Shown here one piece after another: positions 54,005-61,978 of a DNA stretch of 64,000 nucleotides. Origin of the DNA: Hufsiella arboris. Its GTDB lineage: Bacteria; Bacteroidota; Bacteroidia; Sphingobacteriales; Sphingobacteriaceae. A program made the translations under genes and the position numbers. The first letter of the stretch is position 1. Each line of letters opens with the position of its first letter. Under the pieces are notes generated by a model that made no database searches, was not told the origin of the DNA, and saw nothing but the letters and a program-made list of their open reading frames with translations. The stretch lies in the NCBI RefSeq assembly GCF_009834875.1, contig NZ_WVHT01000005.1, positions 62,001-126,000 on the forward strand, in the 5' to 3' direction.

Positions 54005-55444
54005 ATGAAACTCAATTATATAGCTTTGATGATATCTGGGATACTTTTGTTTTCCGTGACATCATGCAAGAAAGACCTTCAGGATACCAACCAAAATCCA
54101 AATGCTTCGCAAAATGCGCAGCCGGATTACTTATTGACAGCGGCGACAAAATCTACGGCTGACACCTACTGGGGTACCGCCAATAATATGGATGCAAGCT
54201 TGCTTTTTGTTCAGCATTGGGCAAAGATACAGTACACAGATCCCGACAGATATATCTTTTCAAACAGCGCCTTCCAGGAATTATGGACAACGGGATATTC
54301 AAAAAGTATTGTTAATCTCAACCAGATCATTAAAATTGGCGATGAACAATCGAATCCTAATTACAAGGGTGTTGCCTTAGTGCTGCGTTCATGGGTGTTT
54401 CAGTTATTGACCGATGCTTATGGCAACATTCCGTATAAACAGGCAGCCAGTATCGATGAATATCTAACTCCGGCTTACGATACTCAGAAGGACGTTTATT
54501 TTTCATTGCTGGACGATCTGAAAGCGGCCCAGGCTGCTCTAGACCCGGCGGGAAAAGCTATTTCAGGTGATGTTCTTTATGGAAATAATATCGCTTTATG
54601 GAAGAAATTTGCCAATTCTTTGCGTATCCGGATTGCCTTGCGAATTGCTGATCGTGAGCCGGAAAGAGCGAAACAGGTTTTTGCAGAGATACAAGCTGAA
54701 GGGGGCCTGCTTATCAGCTCAAACAGTGAAACTGCGCAGCTTGTTTATCTTGATTCGCCAAATCAGAATCCAATCAGCAATTTATTTGATACACGTGACG
54801 ATTACCGCATCAGTAAAACCATTGTTGATAAATTATTCGCGTTAAACGATCCGCGTCTGCCTGTATATGCAAGCAAAACAAAGGATCCTACAGATAAAAC
54901 CTATGTAGGTATACCGAATGGCTTGCTGGTCGGCGATGCAAGTAATCTTGGATTCACCAGAACATCGAAACCCGGCACGTACTTTTTAGCGCCGCATGCC
55001 CCTGCAGTAATCATCAGTTATGCAGAAGTGTTGTTTGACCGTGCTGAGGCGGCGGCCCGCGGATTTACGGTCGAAAATGCCGCTGATCTATACCTGCAGG
55101 CTATACGAGCGTCTTTAACACAGTACGGAACGGCCGACAGTGAGATAAACACTTACCTTGCTTCGCCTGCTATTCAATATGGTGCTTCCAATTTTAGAAA
55201 ATCGATCGGGGAACAAAAATGGATTGCCCTTTTTGGCCAGGGTCTCGAAGCTTTCGCCGAGTGGCGCCGCTTAGATTATCCGCAATTGCAGCCTGCCGTT
55301 GCCGGAACGCTTAACGGTAAAATTCCACAGCGCTTTATTTATCCGGGAACGGAGCAGTCACTTAATGCCGACAGTTACAAAGCCGCCGTGACTAACCAGG
55401 GTGCCGACCTGTTAACTACCAAACTTTGGTTTGATGTGAATTAA
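54005..55444 (+). CDS. SusD/RagB-like nutrient-binding lipoprotein (SusD-like_2)
   Basis: Outer-membrane lipoprotein of 479 residues that caps the preceding SusC. The start at 54005 gives the lipobox SVTSC (Cys21); the ATG at 53972 lies within susC. The pattern NPNASQNAQPDYLLTAATKSTADTYWG and FQELWTTGYSKSIVNLNQIIKIG, then VLRSWVFQLLTDAYGNIPYKQA, fits the SusD-like_2 group, which often binds peptides or small nutrients rather than glycans. It ends 11 bp before the hairpin at 55456. Confidence 0.93.
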   Translation: MKLNYIALMISGILLFSVTSCKKDLQDTNQNPNASQNAQPDYLLTAATKSTADTYWGTANNMDASLLFVQHWAKIQYTDPDRYIFSNSAFQELWTTGYSKSIVNLNQIIKIGDEQSNPNYKGVALVLRSWVFQLLTDAYGNIPYKQAASIDEYLTPAYDTQKDVYFSLLDDLKAAQAALDPAGKAISGDVLYGNNIALWKKFANSLRIRIALRIADREPERAKQVFAEIQAEGGLLISSNSETAQLVYLDSPNQNPISNLFDTRDDYRISKTIVDKLFALNDPRLPVYASKTKDPTDKTYVGIPNGLLVGDASNLGFTRTSKPGTYFLAPHAPAVIISYAEVLFDRAEAAARGFTVENAADLYLQAIRASLTQYGTADSEINTYLASPAIQYGASNFRKSIGEQKWIALFGQGLEAFAEWRRLDYPQLQPAVAGTLNGKIPQRFIYPGTEQSLNADSYKAAVTNQGADLLTTKLWFDVN

Positions 55445-55455
55445 CGGTTAGGATC

Positions 55456-55485
55456 GCCGGCATCATAGATTAAAAGGATGCCGGC
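55456..55485 (+). terminator. GC-rich hairpin after susD
   Basis: GCCGGCATC and GATGCCGGC form a perfect 9-bp stem around a 12-nt A-rich loop, 11 bp after the susD stop. No T-run follows. Its right arm overlaps the 5' end of the tRNA-like sequence, so the two structures compete. Confidence 0.6.
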
Positions 55486-55555
55486 ACCGATGGCGGAGTG
55501 GTCAGGCGGAGGTATGCAAAACCTTTTACGACGGTTCAAATCCGTCCTCGAGCCT
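55483..55555 (+). tRNA. tRNA-Cys(GCA)-like sequence with damaged acceptor stem
   Basis: The anticodon arm GAGGT-ATGCAAA-ACCTT (anticodon GCA, cysteine), a 4-nt variable loop (TTAC) and the T arm GACGG-TTCAAAT-CCGTC are intact, and U73 with a GCC end is kept. The D arm has only two good pairs. The acceptor strands (GGCACCGA and CTCGAGCC) pair at three outer positions and then mismatch, with one extra base on each side compared with an expected GGCTCGA/TCGAGCC. No CCA is encoded. It is either a decayed tRNA-Cys copy, a tRNA-like regulatory element, or an unusual tRNA. A working tRNA is doubtful. Confidence 0.6.
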
Positions 55556-55560
55556 CTATC

Positions 55561-55595
55561 TTATAAGTAGACTTTTACTAAAGCCGTGCTTATAA
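55561..55595. other. Inverted repeat after the tRNA-like sequence
   Basis: TTATAAG and CTTATAA are separated by 21 bp. It is a weak hairpin directly downstream of the tRNA-like element; the following 130 bp to 55725 contain nothing else I can name. Confidence 0.3.
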
Positions 55596-55725
55596 ATAAC
55601 AAATGACTGGATAATTTAGCAGTAGATGATAGAGCAAGCTTTGAACTATACTCCTTAAAGTAAATCGTTCAAAACCCTAACGAAAATGCAAGGATTTGAT
55701 TAAAACAGGATGCCTGCTTTTAAAT

Positions 55726-55989
55726 CTACTTTATCTCCTCAAACTCAACAAAGTCACCGGCCTTGTCTGCAGCTTTGGCTTCTTTATCTTTAGGAGGCAC
55801 ATAGTCAATATGAATTTTCCCTTCAGGCTTGTGCTGCTGGTAAGAGTTTTGATTCTGATAACTACGGCTAGCTTGTTGCTGAGCTTTGCCAACGAGGCTT
55901 TGAAAAACCAGTGGAAGAACTAGTCTGACAATAAATCTTACTGCCCAGAGAAGGCAGATTGAAATAATTAAAAATCTTAATAAACCCAT
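55726..55989 (-). CDS. DUF4834-family small membrane protein
   Basis: An 87-residue protein with one N-terminal transmembrane helix (about 4-30, LLRFLIISICLLWAVRFIVRLVLPL), a Gln-rich linker and an acidic/lysine tail ending KIHIDYVPPKDKEAKAADKAGDFVEFEEIK. This fits the Bacteroidota DUF4834 family of unknown function. It is a single gene with a TAnnTTTG-like element 18 bp upstream (56007-56014 on the minus strand). Confidence 0.75.
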   Translation of the reverse strand: MGLLRFLIISICLLWAVRFIVRLVLPLVFQSLVGKAQQQASRSYQNQNSYQQHKPEGKIHIDYVPPKDKEAKAADKAGDFVEFEEIK

Positions 55990-56006
55990 TTCTAAATAAT
56001 TCGATA

Positions 56007-56014
56007 CAAATATA
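56007..56014 (-). promoter_or_regulatory. -7 element for the DUF4834 gene
   Basis: Read on the minus strand this is TATATTTG, matching TAnnTTTG, 17 bp before the start codon. Confidence 0.4.
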
Positions 56015-56069
56015 GATGAATATTTTAGTGAATTGTTTCAGCGCAATTTAAACGTTACAATACTATGAA

Positions 56070-56567
56070 TTATTGGGACAGCCTGTTAATCAATTCAAAA
56101 TGCTGCGGAAACTGCTCGCGCAGCTTTCGCTTTTCCGCCATTTCAAAGTCTTCAAAATCAAAGCCCGGGGCAACCGTACAACCCACTAACGAAAACTGGG
56201 TCTCCGGCTGAGAAGCAAACCAGCATCCGGCTTTAACGACAGCCTGAAAAGTACAGCCATTTTCGGGATCGTTACCAAGCTTGATCTTCTCAAGATCCCC
56301 TGATGGATGAATAACATAAACTGTTAACGGCGATCCGTAATAAAAATGCCAGAGTTCATCGCTTTTGATTCGATGAAAAGCTGAAAATTGATGACATTCC
56401 AGTAAGAAATAAATGGATGTAGACAAATTCCGGTCGCCTGTAAATCGTTGTGGTAAGCCCTGCCGTAAGACTTTTTCTTCCGAGCGATACACTTCGCGGA
56501 AATAGCCGCCCTCAGGATGTTCAGCCAATTGAAACTTTTCAATGAAATAGCTTGCAGAGTATTCCAT
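56070..56567 (-). CDS. DUF985-family cupin protein
   Basis: Cupin-fold protein of 165 residues. The start FQLAEHPEGGYFREVYRSEE and the middle part LSTSIYFLLECHQFSAFHRIKSDELWHFYYGSPLTVYVI, then FQAVVKAGCWFASQPETQFSLVGCTVAPGFDFEDFEM, are typical of the DUF985 (YML079w-like) group. The substrate is unknown; relatives bind small molecules or sugar nucleotides. Its start shares one base with the stop of the YwbE gene, in an apparent Fic-YwbE-cupin run. Confidence 0.88.
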   Translation of the reverse strand: MEYSASYFIEKFQLAEHPEGGYFREVYRSEEKVLRQGLPQRFTGDRNLSTSIYFLLECHQFSAFHRIKSDELWHFYYGSPLTVYVIHPSGDLEKIKLGNDPENGCTFQAVVKAGCWFASQPETQFSLVGCTVAPGFDFEDFEMAEKRKLREQFPQHFELINRLSQ

Positions 56568-56764
56568 TAATCTTCAATTATTTCAATTACCCGTCCGATC
56601 TGACCATCTTCCAGTCTTACTTTTATACCCCTGGAATGAAATCTTGAGCTGGTTAGCAAATCTTTCACTATCCCGCGTGTACGTTTGCCGCTTCGCTGGT
56701 CCTTTTTAAGAATTATATCTACTTCAAGACCGGGGTATACATCGTCCCTGTTTTGTCCGTTCAT
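56567..56764 (-). CDS. YwbE-family protein
   Basis: A 65-residue YwbE-type protein. The sequence GLEVDIILKKDQRSGKRTRGIVKDLLTSS followed by HSRGIKVRLEDGQIGRV is the conserved core. It looks like a small beta-barrel (KOW/SH3-like) and may bind nucleic acid, but no function is established. It begins 4 bp after the Fic gene stop and its own stop overlaps the cupin start. Confidence 0.9.
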   Translation of the reverse strand: MNGQNRDDVYPGLEVDIILKKDQRSGKRTRGIVKDLLTSSRFHSRGIKVRLEDGQIGRVIEIIED

Positions 56765-56768
56765 GTTA

Positions 56769-57548
56769 TTAATGATGTTTTACGCTGTCAGGCAGCATTA
56801 ACAGAAAAGGTAATGCCTGGGAATAATCCAGTGATTCATATTCTAACCCTAACAAGCGAATGTTTTTGTAATACGTTTTATGATTATCGTAATAATTCTT
56901 TTCAGATTCAATAAGCCAGGCTTTATCTCCAAGTTTTTCGGACAGGAACCATTTTTCAATAAGGCGGGATATTCTTCCATTCCCATCATCAAAAGGATGA
57001 ATTTTTACGAAGACCAGGTGAAGCAATGATGCGAAAAAAAAGATTTCCTGTATGGTCAATTGCTTAGTTGACAATGTATTTAAATCCTGATAGAACTTTT
57101 TTAGTTCATTATTAACCGATCCAGCTTGTGCGGCCACATATTCAATTTTTCCATCAGCTGTTGTTGCGAACATATTGCCGGTTCTGATTTTTCCCTGATG
57201 GCTTTTAGGTAAAATATGTTTAGTAAGTAATTGATGAGCATTGAGAATATTGCTCTCTGTTAAACTATTGTTGTTGGCAAATTGATAGGCATTATACAGG
57301 TCGTCTATTTTTCGGGTGTAATCTGGCAAAAACTCAATTCCAAAGCGTTTATGCTTTACGTAAGAATCTAATTCAATAGGTTCGCCTTCAATTTTAGAGG
57401 AAAAAACAGCAGCTACTGATGTATAAAAACTAAATGTATCAATTGACAATTCGCTGTCCTCAAGAAGTTCATAGTTTTTTAAATGGTCTTCAGTTGCAAT
57501 TTTGTTGTATTCGTTAAAAATGTCTGAAGGTAAAATACTCAAATTCAT
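56769..57548 (-). CDS. Fic-domain protein (AMPylation-type, self-inhibited)
   Basis: A 259-residue Fic protein, likely to transfer AMP from ATP to target hydroxyls. The catalytic loop HPFDDGNGR (residues 184-192) is complete with the catalytic His184. An inhibitory-helix motif SxxxEG is present at residues 50-55 (SSKIEG), so it belongs to the group with the inhibitor on the N-terminal side of the same chain. The target is unknown. It begins 6 bp after the uvrB stop and is probably co-transcribed with uvrB. Confidence 0.9.
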   Translation of the reverse strand: MNLSILPSDIFNEYNKIATEDHLKNYELLEDSELSIDTFSFYTSVAAVFSSKIEGEPIELDSYVKHKRFGIEFLPDYTRKIDDLYNAYQFANNNSLTESNILNAHQLLTKHILPKSHQGKIRTGNMFATTADGKIEYVAAQAGSVNNELKKFYQDLNTLSTKQLTIQEIFFFASLLHLVFVKIHPFDDGNGRISRLIEKWFLSEKLGDKAWLIESEKNYYDNHKTYYKNIRLLGLEYESLDYSQALPFLLMLPDSVKHH

Positions 57549-57554
57549 AGTAGC

Positions 57555-59588
57555 TTACTTTCCAAACCGCTCGTCCATCATTTTCTCTAATGCAAACATT
57601 TCATCACGCAACTTCGCTGCCGAGAGGAAATCCATGTCCTTCGCTGCCGCGAGCATTTGTTTTTTCGTGTTTTCAATAGATTTTTGAAGTTCCGGCTTGC
57701 TCATATATTGAACTATCGGATCGGCAGCGATACTATCGGCCGTTTCTTTTTCTATGTAAGCTTTCTGAACGCCGCCTTTAAAATCTACCACTGAAGTTTG
57801 TTCAATGATGGCTTCTTTCGACTTGCCGACTGTTCTTGGAACAATGCCATGTTCAAGATTGTAAGCAATTTGTTTATCGCGCCGACGATTAGTTTCTTCG
57901 ATTGTGATACGCATGCTTTCGGTCATCTGATCGGCATACATGATTACCCGACCGCGGTCGTTTCTGGCGGCACGGCCAATGGTTTGAATTAACGATCGCT
58001 CGGAGCGCAAAAATCCTTCTTTATCAGCATCTAAGATCGCTACGAGCGAAACCTCCGGTAAATCCAATCCTTCCCGCAAAAGATTAATTCCAACCAGCAC
58101 ATCAAACTCGCCTAAACGTAAACCACGTAAAATTTCCACCCGTTCCAAAGTTTTTACTTCCGAATGGATGTAGCGAACCTTTATCCCAAGCCGGTCCATG
58201 TATTTGGTCAGCTCTTCCGCCATGCGCTTGGTTAACGTGGTAACTAAAATTCTGTCGCCTAATTTTACCGTTTGGTCCACTTCTTCAAGCAGATCATCCA
58301 CCTGGTTTATAACAGGCCTGATTTCTATGGTTGGATCGAGCAAGCCTGTTGGCCTGATCACCTGCTCCACAAAAACGCCTTCAGTCTTTTCCAGTTCATA
58401 ATCGCCAGGTGTTGCACTTACATAGATAGTTTGCGGCGCCAGTCGCTCGAACTCGTTAAAGTTAAGGGGGCGATTATCTAAAGCCGCCGGCAAACGGAAA
58501 CCATAGTCAACGAGAGCCATCTTTCTTGAGCGGTCTCCGCCGTACATGGCCCGTATTTGTGGCACAGTTACATGGCTCTCGTCAATTACCATTAGATAAT
58601 CGTCGGGGAAATAATCTAGAAGACAAAAAGGCCGCATCCCGGGCGACCGGCCGTCAAAAAAGCGAGAATAATTTTCGATACCGCTGCAATAACCCAGTTC
58701 CCGCATCATTTCGAGATCGTAATTTACCCGCTCTTCCAAACGCTTCGCTTCCAGGAAGCGCTGCTCTTTTATGAATTGTTCTTTTCTTGCTTCCAGTTCT
58801 TCCTGTATTGCCCATACAGATTTATTGAACCTATCCTTTGGCGTAACGAAAAGATTTGCCGGAAATATCGCAAGATGCGTCATCTTTTCAAGTGTTTTCC
58901 CCGAAGCCGGATCAATTGCACTCAACTCTTCGATATCGTCGCCAAAAAATGATACGCGGTATGCATAATCCATGTATGCCGGGTAAATATCTACCGTGTC
59001 TCCTTTAACGCGAAAAGTTCCCCGGCGAAAATCGGCAGTTGTTCGTGAGTATAGAATTTCCACAAGGCGATGCAGAAACGCGTTGCGGCTTACACGAGTT
59101 CCTACGGCGAAACGGAAAACGGAATTTGAAAAATCTTCGGGGTTTCCCATACCATATATGCAGGAAACAGAAGAAACGACAATAATGTCTCTGCGGCCCG
59201 ACATAAGTGCAGATGTTGTCCGAAGCCTTAACTTTTCAATTTCATCGTTTATCTGGAGGTCTTTTTCGATATAGGTGTTTGAAGAAGCTATATAGGCTTC
59301 CGGCTGATAGTAATCGTAGTAGGAAACGAAATAGTTAACCGCATTCTCGGGAAAAAACTGTTTGAATTCCCCATATAGCTGGGCTGCAAGTGTTTTGTTA
59401 TGACTTAAAACCAACGTTGGTTTCTGGGTTTGCTGCACGACATTGGCAACAGTAAAAGTTTTACCAGAGCCAGTTACTCCCAGCAGAGTTTGATAGTGCT
59501 CACCGGAGTTTACACCTTCAACAAGTTGTTTTATAGCGTTTGGCTGATCGCCTGTTGGCTGGTATTGCGAAGTTAAATTGAAATCCAT
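57555..59588 (-). CDS. uvrB: Excinuclease ABC subunit B
   Basis: UvrB, the damage-verifying helicase-like subunit of nucleotide excision repair, 677 residues. The Walker A motif GVTGSGKT is near residue 40 and the beta-hairpin segment YYDYYQPEAYI near 92. The DEAD-like DESHVT, VLVGINLLREGLDLPEVSLVAILDADKEGFLRS and QTIGRAARN helicase motifs are all present. The C-terminal UVR motif (LQKSIENTKKQMLAAAKDMDFLSAAKLRDEMFALEKMM) binds UvrC. A T-tailed hairpin lies about 48 bp upstream of its start. Confidence 0.97.
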   Translation of the reverse strand: MDFNLTSQYQPTGDQPNAIKQLVEGVNSGEHYQTLLGVTGSGKTFTVANVVQQTQKPTLVLSHNKTLAAQLYGEFKQFFPENAVNYFVSYYDYYQPEAYIASSNTYIEKDLQINDEIEKLRLRTTSALMSGRRDIIVVSSVSCIYGMGNPEDFSNSVFRFAVGTRVSRNAFLHRLVEILYSRTTADFRRGTFRVKGDTVDIYPAYMDYAYRVSFFGDDIEELSAIDPASGKTLEKMTHLAIFPANLFVTPKDRFNKSVWAIQEELEARKEQFIKEQRFLEAKRLEERVNYDLEMMRELGYCSGIENYSRFFDGRSPGMRPFCLLDYFPDDYLMVIDESHVTVPQIRAMYGGDRSRKMALVDYGFRLPAALDNRPLNFNEFERLAPQTIYVSATPGDYELEKTEGVFVEQVIRPTGLLDPTIEIRPVINQVDDLLEEVDQTVKLGDRILVTTLTKRMAEELTKYMDRLGIKVRYIHSEVKTLERVEILRGLRLGEFDVLVGINLLREGLDLPEVSLVAILDADKEGFLRSERSLIQTIGRAARNDRGRVIMYADQMTESMRITIEETNRRRDKQIAYNLEHGIVPRTVGKSKEAIIEQTSVVDFKGGVQKAYIEKETADSIAADPIVQYMSKPELQKSIENTKKQMLAAAKDMDFLSAAKLRDEMFALEKMMDERFGK

Positions 59589-59635
59589 GTGTTAAACAAA
59601 GATAAACATTGATCGGTAGAGAGGCAGATAAAAAA

Positions 59636-59656
59636 GGGGACCACCTGGTGGCCCCC
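59636..59656 (-). terminator. T-tailed hairpin in the uvrB leader region
   Basis: On the minus strand, GGGG and CCACC-type arms (5'-GGGGGCCACC, 3'-GGTGGTCCCC) are followed by TTTTTT, about 48 bp before the uvrB start. The orientation is that of a terminator reading towards uvrB, so it may end a short leader or small RNA transcript. Confidence 0.55.
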
Positions 59657-59851
59657 AAATCAAACCTTATTTAACAAAACATTATCACCAAATAATGCTC
59701 GTTAATATGAAATATACGTTTTATAAAGGGATTTGGTTTATTGAAAATTTAAAAATCTTGCCGGTAACAACGCTTTTGATGTTTATATAACATGAGTATT
59801 TTAGCGTGCAAATTGGCTGTTACATACTGAAAATAGTCTTAATTTTATCGT

Positions 59852-60496
59852 ATGACATTTATTTTAAGCGAAACGCCTTCCATTGGCAATCATTTTATTG
59901 CCGAATTGCGTGATGTAACAATTCAGACAGATAGCATGCGTTTTCGTAAAAACCTCGAAAGATTGGGGGAGATTTTTGCTTACGAAATTTCAAAGACCTT
60001 CCAATATCTCGAAACTGATTTTGAAACGCCGCTTGGCACAGCTACAGTTGAAATTTTTGAACAGCAGCCCGTGATAGCTACGATACTACGGGCAGGATTG
60101 CCTTTGCATAAAGGCTTGCTCAATTATTTTGATAAAGCGGACTCTGCATTCATTTCCGCTTACAGAAAAACTAACAAAGCCGGCGGCTTTGAAATTAAAA
60201 TGGATTATATTTCAACACCACCGCTGGATGATAAAATCGTAATAATAGCTGATCCGATGCTTGCTACCGGTTTAAGTATGGTGCTGTGCTGTAAAGAACT
60301 TTTATCGCAATATAAAATCAGGGAACTTCATATCGTATCAGTAATTGCAAGTACCGAAGGTCTGGCCCATGTAAAAGCTAACTTGCCGAAAGCTAATGTC
60401 TGGGTTGGGGCGGTAGATGAAGAAATGACCACGAAAGCTTACATCGTTCCGGGTTTGGGTGATGCCGGCGATCTGGCATATGGCGTGAAGAGTTGA
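59852..60496 (+). CDS. upp: Uracil phosphoribosyltransferase
   Basis: Salvage enzyme that converts uracil and PRPP to UMP, 214 residues. The PRPP loop is IIADPMLATGLSM, and the segments VIATILRAGLPLHKGLLNYF and VWVGAVDEEMTTKAYIVPGLGDAGDLAYG are the substrate-binding blocks of Upp. It is a single gene divergent from uvrB. A heptanucleotide repeat array follows its stop directly. Confidence 0.95.
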   Translation: MTFILSETPSIGNHFIAELRDVTIQTDSMRFRKNLERLGEIFAYEISKTFQYLETDFETPLGTATVEIFEQQPVIATILRAGLPLHKGLLNYFDKADSAFISAYRKTNKAGGFEIKMDYISTPPLDDKIVIIADPMLATGLSMVLCCKELLSQYKIRELHIVSVIASTEGLAHVKANLPKANVWVGAVDEEMTTKAYIVPGLGDAGDLAYGVKS

Positions 60497-60498
60497 AT

Positions 60499-60561
60499 AG
60501 CTATCAGCTTTGAGCCATGAGCTATCAACCATGATCTATTAACGATGAGCTATCAGCACCT
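60499..60561. repeat. Degenerate 7-bp tandem repeat array behind upp
   Basis: Nine consecutive 7-bp units follow the upp stop: AGCTATC, AGCTTTG, AGCCATG, AGCTATC, AACCATG, ATCTATT, AACGATG, AGCTATC, AGCACCT (last one weak). The consensus is AGCTATS / AGCCATG. The phase is kept over the whole 63 bp, although single bases differ. It ends 32 bp before the next gene. Confidence 0.75.
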
Positions 60562-60592
60562 TATCTATCCCAAACCTTGAACTTTAAAAAGC

Positions 60593-61282
60593 ATGTATAA
60601 ACACATTTTTTTCGACCTGGATCACACTATCTGGGATTTCGATAAAAACGCAGAAGAAACTCTCCACGAACTGTATCACGCACATTCATTAAAATCACTC
60701 GGGCTTCATTCGGCTGATCTATTTATCGAAACCTACACACGCAATAATCATACGTTGTGGGCCGAATATCATGTTGGAAAAATCAGTAAAGATTATTTGC
60801 GGGAACATCGCTTTAAGCGTACTTTCATTGAACTGGGTTTGTCTCATGAATCAATTCCGGTCGATTTTGAAAATGATTATGTACGTATTTGCCCAACAAA
60901 AACCAACTTGTTTCCCGATGCCCATGACACGCTTGGCTATCTCGGCAACAAATATAATTTACATCTTATTTCAAACGGATTCAGGGAATCCACTGAGATA
61001 AAGATCGAACTTACCGGATTGAAAAGGCATTTCAAGACAGTTATTATATCGGAAATAGTTGGTGTAAACAAGCCTGATAAGGCGATATTTGACTTTGCCC
61101 TGAACGGTGCTGCGGCAGAGAAACACGAAAGTTTGATGGTTGGCGACAGTCTTGAAGCCGATATATACGGCGCGTTAAATTATGGGATGGATGCAATTTA
61201 TTTCAACCCGTTAAACAAGGATAAGCCCGCTGATGTTACAACACAAATCTCAGCACTGAAAGAACTAACCGCCCTTTTATGA
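60593..61282 (+). CDS. YjjG-type HAD nucleotidase (noncanonical pyrimidine nucleotidase)
   Basis: HAD-superfamily hydrolase of 229 residues. Motif I is FFDLDHTIWDFDKN with nucleophile Asp8 and Asp10. Motif II is LHLISNGF, and motif III/IV is the region VNKPDKAIFDFALNGA with MVGDSLEADIYGALNYGMDAIYFNP. The match is best to the YjjG family, which removes phosphate from (often non-canonical) pyrimidine nucleotides. A pyrimidine role fits the position behind upp. It overlaps the DinB gene by 4 bp. Confidence 0.88.
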   Translation: MYKHIFFDLDHTIWDFDKNAEETLHELYHAHSLKSLGLHSADLFIETYTRNNHTLWAEYHVGKISKDYLREHRFKRTFIELGLSHESIPVDFENDYVRICPTKTNLFPDAHDTLGYLGNKYNLHLISNGFRESTEIKIELTGLKRHFKTVIISEIVGVNKPDKAIFDFALNGAAAEKHESLMVGDSLEADIYGALNYGMDAIYFNPLNKDKPADVTTQISALKELTALL

Positions 61283-61806
61283 ACATAGGAAAAATAGCCG
61301 CAGGCATCGTTGAAACAAGCGATGATTTTTTAAATTTTCTTAAAAAAATAAGCGACGAAGATTTCCAGAAAACACCTGCCGACGGTGTATGGTCATATTC
61401 TGAAGTTTATTCACACATCTTTGATCTCAACCTGATGTCGCTCATGCCGATAGAACGGTGTATAAGATCACATAAAACGGTTACTGGTACTACTAAACTG
61501 GCCGCCCGGCTGGTTTTCCTGTTTGGTCGCTTTCCTCCAGTAAAACTGAAAGCGCCCGAAAATTTAGGCGCAGAAATAAAAAAAATGTCAAAAGAAGAGG
61601 CCAGTAACCTCGTCATCGACTTTAAGCATAAGCTAGAAGCAGTTGTTCCACTTATAAAAAAGGCTCCAGCCAATCAACGTGTTCAGCACCCACGGCTTGG
61701 TCCTTTAACGGCTGTTCAATGGCTTCGGTTTATAGAAATCCATACAAAGCATCATTACAAACAACTCCTGCGCATTCAAAAAATGCTTGCCGGTCAGCCG
61801 GATTAA
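61279..61806 (+). CDS. DinB-family four-helix protein
   Basis: DinB/YfiT-like protein of 175 residues with a four-helix-bundle layout. Metal-binding histidines are expected at YSEVYSHIFDLN (after helix 1) and in the C-terminal HTKHHYKQLLRIQKML. Members are metal-dependent hydrolases or thiol (bacillithiol, mycothiol)-dependent transferases; the substrate is not known here. It starts 4 bp inside the nucleotidase gene (ATGA overlap). Confidence 0.82.
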   Translation: MNIGKIAAGIVETSDDFLNFLKKISDEDFQKTPADGVWSYSEVYSHIFDLNLMSLMPIERCIRSHKTVTGTTKLAARLVFLFGRFPPVKLKAPENLGAEIKKMSKEEASNLVIDFKHKLEAVVPLIKKAPANQRVQHPRLGPLTAVQWLRFIEIHTKHHYKQLLRIQKMLAGQPD

Positions 61807-61870
61807 AATTTAATAACTCCTTAATATACAGCTAACAACAGTTGCCTTGCTTTGGAAAACCTCATCAAAT

Positions 61871-61978
61871 ATGGGCGCTGATCTTTTGTATTACCTGCTG
61901 GTTTTCATTCTACTGACTTTGGGTCTTGCATTTTTAATAGGCCCATATGATTTAATGGTAGAAGATGAAGAAGACTAG
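61871..61978 (+). CDS. Small single-helix membrane protein (35 residues)
   Basis: A 35-codon ORF starting at the ATG at 61871. One hydrophobic helix (about residues 5-24, LLYYLLVFILLTLGLAFLIG) is followed by PYDLMVEDEED, so the acidic end is probably on one side of the membrane. Its end overlaps the start of the LpxH-like gene by 14 bp, which suggests translational coupling. No family is known to me. The composition (a clean helix plus charged tail) makes a chance ORF less likely, but it remains unproven. Confidence 0.5.
   Translation: MGADLLYYLLVFILLTLGLAFLIGPYDLMVEDEED

Noticed and set aside
55696-55923. 75-codon plus-strand ORF
   Set aside because: It is antisense to the DUF4834 gene, whose protein has a clear membrane helix and family pattern.
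60499-60561. Repeat array as a CRISPR
   Set aside because: Units are 7 bp without spacers and no cas genes are near.
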